Assembly: GCF_003574625.1 (NCBI RefSeq)
Contig: NZ_QNUJ01000006.1
Coordinates: forward strand, 310,001-374,000
Direction: 5' to 3'
Origin: Shinella zoogloeoides
Lineage (GTDB): Bacteria > Pseudomonadota > Alphaproteobacteria > Rhizobiales > Rhizobiaceae
DNA: 64,000 nucleotides
The notes beneath the pieces are model-generated. The model was not told where the DNA came from, did no database searches, and saw only the letters and a program-made list of their open reading frames with translations. Shown here piece after piece: positions 24,883 to 32,734 of the stretch (the first letter of the stretch is position 1; each line of letters starts with the position of its first letter). The position numbers and the translations under genes are program-made.

Positions 24883-25520
24883 CGGTTGCTCTGCGGGCGG
24901 CGGACGGTGCGGATCGTGCCGCTTCGCCCGCCGCCGCAGAAGAAGCGGTCCGCTCCGTCGGATTCAAGGCCCGAAACGCCCGTGCCGGCGGGCATGACGA
25001 TCGTGTCGAGCACGGCCCCGGTTTCGGGATCGATATGGCGCAGGTCGCTTTCGTCTCCCTCCCAGGTGCCGTGCCAGAGCTCGCCGTCCACCCAGGTGAC
25101 GCCCGTCACCATGCGGTTGCTGCGGATGACGCGGATGACCGCGCCGGTTTCCGGATCGATCTGATGGATCTGCCTGCTGCGGTATTCGCCGACCCAGAGC
25201 GAACCCTCCGCCCAGGTGAGGCCGGAATCGCCGCCATTGCCGGGCGCGGGAATGGTGGCGAGCACCTTGCCGTTTTCGGGGTCGATCCTGTGGATCCGGT
25301 CCTCGGAGATCTGGAAGAGGTGGCGGCCGTCATAGGCGGTGCCGGCATGGGCGGCCACGTCGATGGTGCGCAGCACCGTGCCGTTATCGGGATCGACGGC
25401 CTTGACGCCTCCGTCGGAGGCGAACCAGAGGTTCGTGCCGTCATAGGTCACGCCATGCACCTGTTCCACGCCGGGAAAGGGGCCGTATTCGCGAATGATC
25501 TCTGCTTCGCTCCTGGTCAT
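24879..25520 (-). CDS. Beta-propeller protein (Vgb/glutamine-cyclotransferase-like repeats)
   Basis: A 213-residue protein built of repeats such as VDPDNGTVLRTID, IDPENGKVLATI, IDPETGAVIRVI and IDPETGAVLDTIV, one per propeller blade, so at least five blades. There is no signal peptide, suggesting a cytoplasmic protein. These repeats occur in streptogramin-lyase-like and glutamine-cyclotransferase-like proteins; no catalytic site is clear. It lies 33 nt downstream of the winged-helix regulator and is convergent with the DUF1989 gene by a 4-nt overlap. Confidence 0.7.
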   Translation of the reverse strand: MTRSEAEIIREYGPFPGVEQVHGVTYDGTNLWFASDGGVKAVDPDNGTVLRTIDVAAHAGTAYDGRHLFQISEDRIHRIDPENGKVLATIPAPGNGGDSGLTWAEGSLWVGEYRSRQIHQIDPETGAVIRVIRSNRMVTGVTWVDGELWHGTWEGDESDLRHIDPETGAVLDTIVMPAGTGVSGLESDGADRFFCGGGRSGTIRTVRRPQSNR

Positions 25521-25553
25521 CGTCGTTTCCTCCGGATCGTTGGTCGATCGATC

Positions 25554-26774
25554 CTAATCGCCCGGCAGGGGACCGGGGAGTAACAAGAGTGTCGAGAAAG
25601 CGCCCGGCGTCGGCGTCAGCCAGCGGCGGGCGCGGCCGCGCCCGACCGGCTGCACCTTGCCGGCGGCGGAAAGCGTTTCGAGCGCCCGCTGCACCGTGCG
25701 GGCGCTGGCGCCGAGCGCGATGGCGAGCGCCGAGCTCGACCACGCCTCGCCATCGGCGAAAAGCGCCAGCATGTCGGCATGCGGCTCGTCCAGCGGCGGA
25801 GCGAGCACGGCGACCGCGCGATTTCCATGTGGGGCGAGCACGAAGCCGGCCGATGTCGCGTTGATCGCCGCCAAAGGGGCGAGTTCGGCGCGCAGCCGGC
25901 CCATTTCCACGCGCAGGCGTGCGCGGTGGGATTCATCGGCATGCCGGGCGCGGAAGGCATGCAGCAGCAGGGCCTCCCGGCTCGCATCCCGCGGAAAGGC
26001 TTCCGCCAGCGTGCGCAGCAGGGAAAAGAGGATGGGCCGCGTGGCGAGCGGTACGGTTCTTTCGCCGCAGCGCGCCACATGCCGGCAGGCATCGACGACG
26101 AGGGTGTCGGTCTTGAAGAGGGTTTCCACCTCCTCCGGCAGCAGCGTTCGCTGCGCTCCTCCGGCGATGAGGCGGGCGGCGGGGCTTTGCAGCACCGCGG
26201 CCGCGTCGTCGATCTCGCGGATCAGGGCAGGAATGCCGGCCTGCCCGGCGGCCTCGGCGGCGCGGGCGAAGGCCTCTCGGGCCGCCCGGGTGCGCAGTTG
26301 GCGGATGGCGATGCCGGCGGCGGCCAGCTCGTGCGTGGCGCGCAGCGGCGGGGGCAGGGCGGCGGCGTTTTGCTTCGCCAGCAGGGTGGCGGCTTCGTCG
26401 AGCCGGCCGATCAGCAGCAGGCGGCGGATGGCGAGGGTTTCGGCATGGGCGGCGTTGAGGCGGTCGCCATGGGCCTGAAGCGTCGCGCCGGCGGCGGCAA
26501 GCGCCTTGACCGGCCAGGCGAGGTCGCGCGCGGCAAGGGCGACTTCCGCCTCGGCGACGATGCAGCGCGCCCGCGCCACGGCCTCGCGCGGGCCGAAGGC
26601 GCGGGCGGCGCTCTTCAACAGGGCCTTCGCCCGGTCGAGATCGCCGAGCTGGGCCATGGCGATGCCGCGCAGGGCCAGCGCGGGGGCATCGTCGCGCAGC
26701 GCCACGCGATTCAGTGCGGCGAGCGGATCGCCCCCAGCCAGCGCCCGCGCGGCGGCAATGATCATCGAGTCCAT
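25554..26774 (-). CDS. Helix-turn-helix regulator with TPR-like N-terminal region
   Basis: A 406-residue Ala/Arg-rich protein. About 1-260 is repeated helical pairs (ALALRGIAMAQLGDLDRAKAL, AETLAIRRLLLIGRLDEAATL) resembling TPR units. The C-terminal ~80 residues form a winged helix (EAWSSSALAIALGASARTVQ, then RALETLSAAGKVQPVGRGRARRW). It is divergent from the MFS gene and precedes the propeller gene, so it probably controls both. The high Ala/Arg content is partly GC-driven, but the C-terminal HTH is convincing. Confidence 0.75.
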   Translation of the reverse strand: MDSMIIAAARALAGGDPLAALNRVALRDDAPALALRGIAMAQLGDLDRAKALLKSAARAFGPREAVARARCIVAEAEVALAARDLAWPVKALAAAGATLQAHGDRLNAAHAETLAIRRLLLIGRLDEAATLLAKQNAAALPPPLRATHELAAAGIAIRQLRTRAAREAFARAAEAAGQAGIPALIREIDDAAAVLQSPAARLIAGGAQRTLLPEEVETLFKTDTLVVDACRHVARCGERTVPLATRPILFSLLRTLAEAFPRDASREALLLHAFRARHADESHRARLRVEMGRLRAELAPLAAINATSAGFVLAPHGNRAVAVLAPPLDEPHADMLALFADGEAWSSSALAIALGASARTVQRALETLSAAGKVQPVGRGRARRWLTPTPGAFSTLLLLPGPLPGD

Positions 26775-27048
26775 GCGATTCCCGTCACATTTGTCACTCC
26801 CGCTGCGGGGCTGCCGGCGCCTAGTCTTGCCGTGTCGATCTGGAGGAAAGGCGTTTTGCCGGCCGGGTTCAAGCCCATCCGGCGGAAAATGCCGCCGCTA
26901 GGCACCTTGCGGACGGGCATCTTCGGCATCATCGTGAAATTCTTCGCGCGCGATGTCGGAAAAGCCCGCCGGCCGGCGTCTTTCATCCGGGTGGACGGAA
27001 ACGGTGCGGCGTGGCCATGCCCGCCGGTCGGTCCAGAAGGAGATGACC

Positions 27049-28260
27049 ATGATCCATACGCATTATCGCTGGGTGATCGTCGCGGCGGGCGGCCTGCTCG
27101 GCTGCATCGCCATCGGCGCCATGTTCTCGCTGCCCGTCTTCCTGCTGCCGATCTCGAAGGATACCGGCTGGTCTGTGACGGGCGTTTCCACCGCCATGAC
27201 CGTCGGCTTCCTCGCCATGGCCTTCGCCAGCATGTTCTGGGGCGGGCTCTCCGACCGCTGGGGGCCGCGGCCCGTGGTGCTGACGGGCTCTGTGCTGCTG
27301 GCGGCCAGCCTTGCGGCGACGAGTGTCGCCACCTCGCTCGTCGCCTTCCAGTTCACCTTCGGGCTGGTCGTGGGGGTGGCGGCGGCCGCCGTCTTCGCGC
27401 CGATGATGGCCTGCGTCACCGGCTGGTTCGATACGCATCGCAGCCTTGCCGTCTCGCTGGTCTCGGCGGGCATGGGCATGGCGCCGATGACCATGTCGCC
27501 CTTCGCGGCCTGGCTCGTTTCCATGCATAGCTGGCGCACCTCCATGCAGATCATCGCTCTGGTCGTGGCCGTGGTGATGATCCCCGTCTCGCTTCTGATC
27601 CGCCGACCGCCGGCGCTGGAAGCGGAGGCCGGGGCACCCGCCTCAGACGCGCCGCAGGAGGGCATGACGACGGGTGAGGTGCTGCGCTCGCCGCAATTCA
27701 TCATTCTGTGCCTGACGAACTTCTTCTGCTGCGCCACCCATTCCGGGCCGATCTTCCATACGGTGAGCTATGCCATCACCTGCGGCATTCCGATGATCGC
27801 CGCCGTCACGATCTACAGCGTCGAGGGGCTGGCCGGTCTTGGGGGGCGTGTCGTCTTCGGCCTTCTCGGCGACCGGTTCGGCGCCAAGCATGTCCTCGTC
27901 GCGGGGCTGTTCGCGCAGGCCTTCGGGGCGCTCGGCTATGTCTTCACGGGCGGGCTTTTCTCGTTCTACCTCGTCGCCGGCATCTTCGGCTTCATCTATG
28001 CGGGCGTCATGCCGCTCTATGCGGTGATCGCGCGCGAAAACTTCCCGCTGCGCCTGATGGGAACGGTGATCGGCGGCACGGCCATGGCCGGCAGCCTCGG
28101 CATGGCGCTGGGGCCGGTCGCGGGCGGGATGATCTACGATACCTTCGCCAGCTACACCTGGCTCTATGTCGGCTCCTGGGGCATCGGCCTCGGCGCTTTC
28201 CTGATCGCCATGACGTTCCGGCCGGCGGCGAAGACGCGCGAGGCGCTGGCGGCGACGTAA
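27049..28260 (+). CDS. MFS transporter (monocarboxylate/oxalate-formate-like)
   Basis: A 403-residue protein with ~12 hydrophobic segments and the MFS loop motif GGLSDRWGPRPVV between TM2 and TM3. The repeated half has GRVVFGLLGDRFGAKHV. The start is the ATG six bases after agaaggag; the neighbouring ATG at 27,043 is too close to it. The closest-looking family is the monocarboxylate/oxalate:formate type, but the substrate is unknown. It is divergent from the HTH regulator and may carry the substrate of the DUF1989 or amidohydrolase enzymes nearby. Confidence 0.88.
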   Translation: MIHTHYRWVIVAAGGLLGCIAIGAMFSLPVFLLPISKDTGWSVTGVSTAMTVGFLAMAFASMFWGGLSDRWGPRPVVLTGSVLLAASLAATSVATSLVAFQFTFGLVVGVAAAAVFAPMMACVTGWFDTHRSLAVSLVSAGMGMAPMTMSPFAAWLVSMHSWRTSMQIIALVVAVVMIPVSLLIRRPPALEAEAGAPASDAPQEGMTTGEVLRSPQFIILCLTNFFCCATHSGPIFHTVSYAITCGIPMIAAVTIYSVEGLAGLGGRVVFGLLGDRFGAKHVLVAGLFAQAFGALGYVFTGGLFSFYLVAGIFGFIYAGVMPLYAVIARENFPLRLMGTVIGGTAMAGSLGMALGPVAGGMIYDTFASYTWLYVGSWGIGLGAFLIAMTFRPAAKTREALAAT

Positions 28261-28272
28261 GCCGGAATGAAA

Positions 28273-28296
28273 AACCCGCCGCGGATGCGGCGGGTT
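28273..28296 (-). terminator. Terminator between convergent genes
   Basis: Hairpin aacccgccgc-ggat-gcggcgggtt. On the minus strand it is followed by tttttcattcc, so it ends the minus-strand small genes; it can also stop MFS transcription, with a weaker tail. Confidence 0.75.
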
Positions 28297-28330
28297 CGAC
28301 GGGCGAAAGGTTGTTCACGAGACTGCGCGC

Positions 28331-28618
28331 CTAGGCGGCGCCTGCGGGGTCGCCGATCGGCATGAGGGCGGGGTTGGTCGCCTGCTCGCGCCGGATCTCG
28401 CTTTCTTCGTTGTCCGGCTCGTCGTCCGCGGTCTTGCCGGCGTCGCGCAGCTTTTCGCGCGAGGGATCAGCGTTCGTCTCACCGGCGGCGTCGCGGTCGT
28501 GGTCCGGGTCGTCCTTCGCCGGCATGTAGCCGCGGGGGCGGGTGGCTTCCGGGCCTTCCCAGCGGGGCGACTGATCCGTGGTGCCGGGCGGGCCGGGTTG
28601 TGGTTTGTCGATCGTCAT
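28331..28618 (-). CDS. Small hydrophilic, probably disordered protein
   Basis: Ninety-five residues, strongly charged and proline-rich (KDDPDHDRDAAGETNADPSR), with no cysteine or hydrophobic core; it looks intrinsically disordered, like small stress-related hydrophilic proteins of rhizobia. ggaggcgatc precedes the ATG, and it follows a 65-residue small gene by 11 nt on the same strand. Function unknown. Confidence 0.6.
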   Translation of the reverse strand: MTIDKPQPGPPGTTDQSPRWEGPEATRPRGYMPAKDDPDHDRDAAGETNADPSREKLRDAGKTADDEPDNEESEIRREQATNPALMPIGDPAGAA

Positions 28619-28629
28619 GATCGCCTCCT

Positions 28630-28827
28630 TCAGAAGTTCAGGAACTGCGCGGGGTTCCGGCGGGCGCGCATGAGAAGGTCGAGCTCCCTCTTGGAGGGGC
28701 CGAACTTGTCGAAGAGACGCTGGGCCTCCTCCCGCGTCAGCTCATAGGCCGCGCGGAACGATTCCACCGTATAGCGTTCCCCCGACAGCCTTCGATGGTC
28801 GGGAAAGAGCTTGGATTGGTCGGGCAT
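28630..28827 (-). CDS. Small protein of unknown function (65 aa)
   Basis: MPDQSKLFPDHRRLSGERYT followed by a helix-turn-helix-like stretch (RAAYELTREEAQRLFDKFGP, then SKRELDLLM), resembling small DUF3606-type proteins. An upstream TTG at 28,833 is possible. It lies 11 nt before the disordered-protein gene, so the two probably form an operon. Function unknown. Confidence 0.6.
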   Translation of the reverse strand: MPDQSKLFPDHRRLSGERYTVESFRAAYELTREEAQRLFDKFGPSKRELDLLMRARRNPAQFLNF

Positions 28828-28833
28828 CTGCAA

Positions 28834-29385
28834 TCACGCCTAATCGTCATTGACGGTGAGGGAACCGGCAAGGGCGGCGATTGTTCCGTGGCGGAAATGG
28901 AAAGGTTGGGGAGGATCGGTTCCAGGCGCCGACGCCTCTTGCGGGTGATGCGCGAACAGAGACGGGGCCGGAGCATTCGCGCTTCCGACCCCGCTTCCGG
29001 GAGAAATCCGAGATAGGCCTCAAGGCCGCGCGCAACCGTATCCAGTGGACCAGCGGCCACAAGAGATGTCCGACGCCGATTGTATACGTCGCTGCCCGAT
29101 CAATCCTATTTTTCAGCGGCCCCGCTGGCCGCCGGCAAGAGGCTTGCGACCGAAATTCCTGAAGGAAACGGCGCGGATACGTGATTGATGTCGATCATAC
29201 ATGGCTTCATGCCCATTGTACATGAGCAATTTGCTTGGATTGTCGACATGGTGAAGTGCGAAGTGTTGATGATATTATTTTTGCATTGTACACAATCATT
29301 GCGGTCTGAAGGATCGCGACGGAGTGGCGGCTGCTGGAGGGCGGCATGCCTTCTGCATCCAACAAACACCCATGGGAGGGGAAGC
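28834..29385. other. Long intergenic region upstream of aapJ-like gene
   Basis: 552 bp with no supported gene; the open frames here are in GC-rich shadow positions. It becomes AT-rich from ~29,170 and carries three attgta(t/c)a words at 29,079, 29,215 and 29,285, the last an inverted repeat attgt-ac-acaat. The region probably holds the promoter and operator of the aapJQM-like operon. Confidence 0.55.
29285..29296. promoter_or_regulatory. attgt-ac-acaat operator candidate
   Basis: A 12-bp inverted repeat with arms attgt/acaat, ~90 bp before the binding-protein start. Related words lie 70 and 206 bp upstream. The form (ttgta...acaa) resembles GntR-type operators; no GntR gene is in the window, so the regulator is unknown. 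Confidence 0.4.
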
Positions 29386-30405
29386 ATGAAACAGGCACTT
29401 CTTTCGATTTGCGCCGCCGCGCTCGGTCTCGCGATCGCCGGCCAGGCCTCGGCCGCCGGCACGCTGGAAACCGTCAAGGCGCGCGGCAAGCTCATCTGCG
29501 GCGTTTCGCTGACGGTTCCGGGTTTTGCGGCGCCCGACGACAAGGGCCGCATGCAGGGTTTTGACGTCGATATCTGCCGCTCGATCGCCGCTGCCGTCTT
29601 CGGCGATGGCGAAAAGGTCGATTTCGTCCCGACCAACATCAATACGCGCTTCCAGGCGCTGCAGTCCGGCGAGATCGACGTGCTCTCGCGCCAGACGACG
29701 CACACCTTCTCCCGCGACGCTTCGCTCGGCCTCGATTTCGGCCCGACGGTCTTCTATGACGGCCAGGGCCTGATGGTGCCGAAGTCGCTCGGCGTCACCA
29801 GCGCCAAGGAACTGACGGAAGCCGCCATCTGCACCCTGCCGGGCACCACGACCGCGCAGAACATTTCCGACTTCTTCGCCGCCATCAAGGGCAAGTTCGA
29901 GCTCGTCGTCTTCGAAAGCCCGGACGAGAACCGCGCCGCCTTCTATTCCGGCCGCTGCGAAGCGATCACTTCCGACCGTTCGGACCTTGCCTCGATCCGC
30001 GCCGTCGCCAACAACCCGGACGACTACATCGTCCTGCCGGAAACAATCTCCAAGGAGCCGCTCGCGCCGGCCTTCCGCCAGAACGATTCCAACTGGGGCG
30101 ATATCGTTTCCTGGTCCGTCTGGCTGCTGATGGCCGCCGAGGAAAAGGGTATCACCCAGGCGAATGTCGACGAGAAGCTGAAGAGCGAGGACCCGGACGT
30201 ACAGCGCATGCTGGGCGCCACCGAGGAACTCGGCAAGATGCTCGGCCTCGACAACAAGTGGGGCTACAACATCATCAAGAGCGTCGGCAATTACGGCGAA
30301 GTCTTCGAGCGCAACGTGGGCGAGGGCACCAAGCTCGGCCTGACGCGCGGCCCGAACGCGCTCTGGAATGCCGGCGGCCTGATCTACTCGCCGCCGATCC
30401 GTTGA
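29386..30405 (+). CDS. aapJ: General L-amino-acid ABC transporter binding protein (AapJ-like)
   Basis: A 339-residue periplasmic protein with a signal peptide (LLSICAAALGLAIAGQASAA). The mature start GTLETVKARGKLICGVSLTV and segments DVDICRSIAAAVFGD, LSRQTTHTFSRDA, CEAITSDRSDLA and the C-terminal GGLIYSPPIR are typical of AapJ/BztA. It captures a broad range of amino acids. The ATG follows gggagggg. A GC hairpin separates it from the permease genes, a usual way to keep binding-protein mRNA abundant. It may be a paralogue of the housekeeping AapJ, with a different ligand suggested by the linked amidohydrolase. Confidence 0.9.
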   Translation: MKQALLSICAAALGLAIAGQASAAGTLETVKARGKLICGVSLTVPGFAAPDDKGRMQGFDVDICRSIAAAVFGDGEKVDFVPTNINTRFQALQSGEIDVLSRQTTHTFSRDASLGLDFGPTVFYDGQGLMVPKSLGVTSAKELTEAAICTLPGTTTAQNISDFFAAIKGKFELVVFESPDENRAAFYSGRCEAITSDRSDLASIRAVANNPDDYIVLPETISKEPLAPAFRQNDSNWGDIVSWSVWLLMAAEEKGITQANVDEKLKSEDPDVQRMLGATEELGKMLGLDNKWGYNIIKSVGNYGEVFERNVGEGTKLGLTRGPNALWNAGGLIYSPPIR

Positions 30406-30427
30406 TCGCTTCCTAGGGCGATCCTCC

Positions 30428-30457
30428 GGGGCGCGCGCATGGCGGTGCGTGCGCCCC
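30428..30457 (+). terminator. Intercistronic hairpin / partial terminator
   Basis: A GC-rich stem ggggcgcgc...gtgcgcccc followed by ctctttcct, 22 nt after aapJ and 30 nt before aapQ. Probably stabilises the upstream transcript and reduces readthrough. Confidence 0.55.
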
Positions 30458-30486
30458 CTCTTTCCTGATATCGGCGGCGAGGTTTC

Positions 30487-31635
30487 ATGGCTTTCCTGCA
30501 TGACATGCGCTTTCGCGCCTATTTTTACCAGGTCGTCGCGATCGGCTTCGTGGCCCTCGTCGGCTGGACCCTGTTTTCCACGGCGAGCGCCAACCTTGCC
30601 AAGCAGAACATCGCGACGGGCTTCGACTTCCTGACGCGGCCGGCCGGCTTCGTCATTACCGAGGCGGCCATCGCCTTCGAGCCCACCGACACGGTCGGCC
30701 GTGCCATCCTGGTCGGCATCGCCAATACGGTGAAGGTTTCGCTGCTCGCCGCCATCTTCGGCACCATGCTCGGCCTTGCCGTCGGCATCGCGCGCATGTC
30801 GCGAAACCCGCTGCTGGCGCGCCTCGCGCTCGTCTATGTCGAGCTTCTGCGCAACGTGCCGCTGCTGCTCTATCTCTTCCTCTGGTATTCGCTGATCATC
30901 CTCATCCTGCCGCCGGTCAAGCAGGCCCTGAACCTTCTGCCGGGTGTCTATCTCTCCAATAGCGGCCTCGTCGTGCCGGCGGCGCTCGTCGAAAGTGGGG
31001 GCCTTGCGCTTCTCGCCTGCCTCGTCGGCGGCGCGGTCGCGGCGCTCGTCATCCGCAATGTGGCAACGAAGAAGCGTGTCGCGACCGGTCAGTCGAACCA
31101 TGGCGGCCTCATCGCGCTCACCGTGCTCGTCGGCCCGGCGCTGCTGCTCTGGCTTGCCGGCGGCGTCTCGATCGACTGGGATTTCCCGACGGCCGGAAAA
31201 TTCCGCCTGACGGGCGGGCTGCATGTGCGGCCGGAATTCGTCGCGCTGCTCTTCGGCCTTGCGCTCAGCGTCTCTGCAAACGTCGCGGAAATCGTGCGCG
31301 CGGGCATCCAGGCGGTCAACAAGGGGCAGTGGGAGGCTTCGGCCGCGCTCGGGTTGCCGCGCGGCAAGACCATGCGGCTCGTCGTGCTGCCGCAGGCGCT
31401 GCGCATCATCATCCCGCCGCTCACCAATACCTATCTCACCGTCTTCAAGAACAGTTCGCTGGCCATCGCCATCGGCTATCCGGACCTCGTCACCGTCTCC
31501 AACATCGTGATGAACCAGACCGGGCAGGCCATGGAGACGATCGCGATTTTCATGGGCGTCTATCTCGCCCTCTCGATCGCCATCTCGCTTCTGATGAACT
31601 GGTACAATGCGCATGTCGCGCTGAAGGAGCGTTGA
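30487..31635 (+). CDS. aapQ: General L-amino-acid ABC transporter permease (AapQ-like)
   Basis: A 382-residue inner-membrane protein. The N-terminus MAFLHDMRFRAYFYQVVAIG matches AapQ. The permease coupling loop is ANVAEIVRAGIQAVNKGQWE, then ASAALGLPRGKTMRLVVLPQ, and the end is NAHVALKER. It pairs with the AapM-like subunit to form the channel. It starts 81 nt after aapJ and its stop is 1 nt before the aapM start. It also has the long internal loop region (DWDFPTAGKFRLTGGLHVRP) typical of the family. Confidence 0.9.
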   Translation: MAFLHDMRFRAYFYQVVAIGFVALVGWTLFSTASANLAKQNIATGFDFLTRPAGFVITEAAIAFEPTDTVGRAILVGIANTVKVSLLAAIFGTMLGLAVGIARMSRNPLLARLALVYVELLRNVPLLLYLFLWYSLIILILPPVKQALNLLPGVYLSNSGLVVPAALVESGGLALLACLVGGAVAALVIRNVATKKRVATGQSNHGGLIALTVLVGPALLLWLAGGVSIDWDFPTAGKFRLTGGLHVRPEFVALLFGLALSVSANVAEIVRAGIQAVNKGQWEASAALGLPRGKTMRLVVLPQALRIIIPPLTNTYLTVFKNSSLAIAIGYPDLVTVSNIVMNQTGQAMETIAIFMGVYLALSIAISLLMNWYNAHVALKER

Positions 31636-31636
31636 T

Positions 31637-32734
31637 ATGACCGACGTTCAGGCTCTCGTTCTCGCCCCGCCGCAGCCAGCCCCCGCCGCCGCCGCGCGTG
31701 GTGGAAAGCTCTCCGCCTATTTCGGCACGCCAGGCAATACGCTGATCAGCGTCGCCTCCATCGCCGCCATCGTCTTCATTGCCAAGCTCGCCTTCGGCTG
31801 GCTGGTAGTCGATGCCGTGTTTTCCGGCGACGGCGCGGTGTGCAAGGCGGCGAGCGGGGCCTGCTGGCCCTTCGTGGCGCAGAAGCTGCGCTACATGCTC
31901 TTCGGCTTCTATCCCTATGACGAGCAATGGCGGCCGATGCTCGCGCTGCTCCTGCTCTTCGGCGCCTGCCTCTTCTCCATGATGCCGCGCTTCTGGAGCC
32001 GCAAGCTGCTGATCGCCTGGATCATCGTCATCCTGCCGGCGCTCTATATCCTCATGGCCGGCGGCGTCTTCGGCCTGACGCCGGTGCCGACGACGAGCTG
32101 GGGCGGCCTGCCGCTGTCCTTCACGCTCTCCTTCGTCGGGCTGACGCTCGCCTTGCCGCTCGGCATCGTGCTGGCGCTTGCCCGTGCCTCGAACCTGCCG
32201 GCGATCCGGGTGCTTGCGGTCGGCTTCATCGAGATCGTGCGCGGCGTGCCGCTGATCAGCATTCTCTTCATGGCGACGGTCATGCTGCCGCTCTTCATGC
32301 CCGAGGGCACGACCATCGACAAACTGTTGCGCGCGCAGGTGGCGATCATCCTCTTCGCCTCGGCCTATATCGCCGAGATCGTGCGCGGCGGCCTGCAGGA
32401 CGTGCCGGCCGGGCAATATGAGGCGGGCAAATCGCTCGGCCTGCACTACTGGCAGATCATGCGCAAGATCGTGCTGCCGCAGGCGCTGAAGAAGGTCATT
32501 CCGCCGATGGTCGGCCTCTTCATCGGCTTCTTCCAGGATACGACGCTCGTCACCATCGTCGGCCTCGTCGATTTCCTCGATACCGTCCGCTCCGCCATCC
32601 GCGACCCGGAATGGCAGGGCATCGCGGTGCTGGAAGGCTATCTCGTCGCCGCCGCCGTCTATTTCACCTTCAGTGCCCTGATGGGCGCCTACAGCCGCTT
32701 CCTCGAAGTGCATTTCAGGACGACCCATGCCTAA
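31637..32734 (+). CDS. aapM: General L-amino-acid ABC transporter permease (AapM-like)
   Basis: A 365-residue inner-membrane protein with an N-terminal region specific to AapM (KLRYMLFGFYPYDEQWRPML) and the coupling loop AEIVRGGLQDVPAGQYEAGK, then SLGLHYWQIMRKIVLPQALK. It forms the second half of the channel with AapQ. The expected ATPase gene aapP does not follow; instead the amidohydrolase start overlaps this stop by 8 nt. The ATPase must be supplied from elsewhere. Confidence 0.9.
   Translation: MTDVQALVLAPPQPAPAAAARGGKLSAYFGTPGNTLISVASIAAIVFIAKLAFGWLVVDAVFSGDGAVCKAASGACWPFVAQKLRYMLFGFYPYDEQWRPMLALLLLFGACLFSMMPRFWSRKLLIAWIIVILPALYILMAGGVFGLTPVPTTSWGGLPLSFTLSFVGLTLALPLGIVLALARASNLPAIRVLAVGFIEIVRGVPLISILFMATVMLPLFMPEGTTIDKLLRAQVAIILFASAYIAEIVRGGLQDVPAGQYEAGKSLGLHYWQIMRKIVLPQALKKVIPPMVGLFIGFFQDTTLVTIVGLVDFLDTVRSAIRDPEWQGIAVLEGYLVAAAVYFTFSALMGAYSRFLEVHFRTTHA

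Noticed and set aside
29296-31614. 772-residue minus-strand open frame opposite aapJ/aapQ
   Set aside because: GC-rich third-position shadow of two well-supported plus-strand genes; composition is Arg/His/Asp-rich low complexity with no domain.
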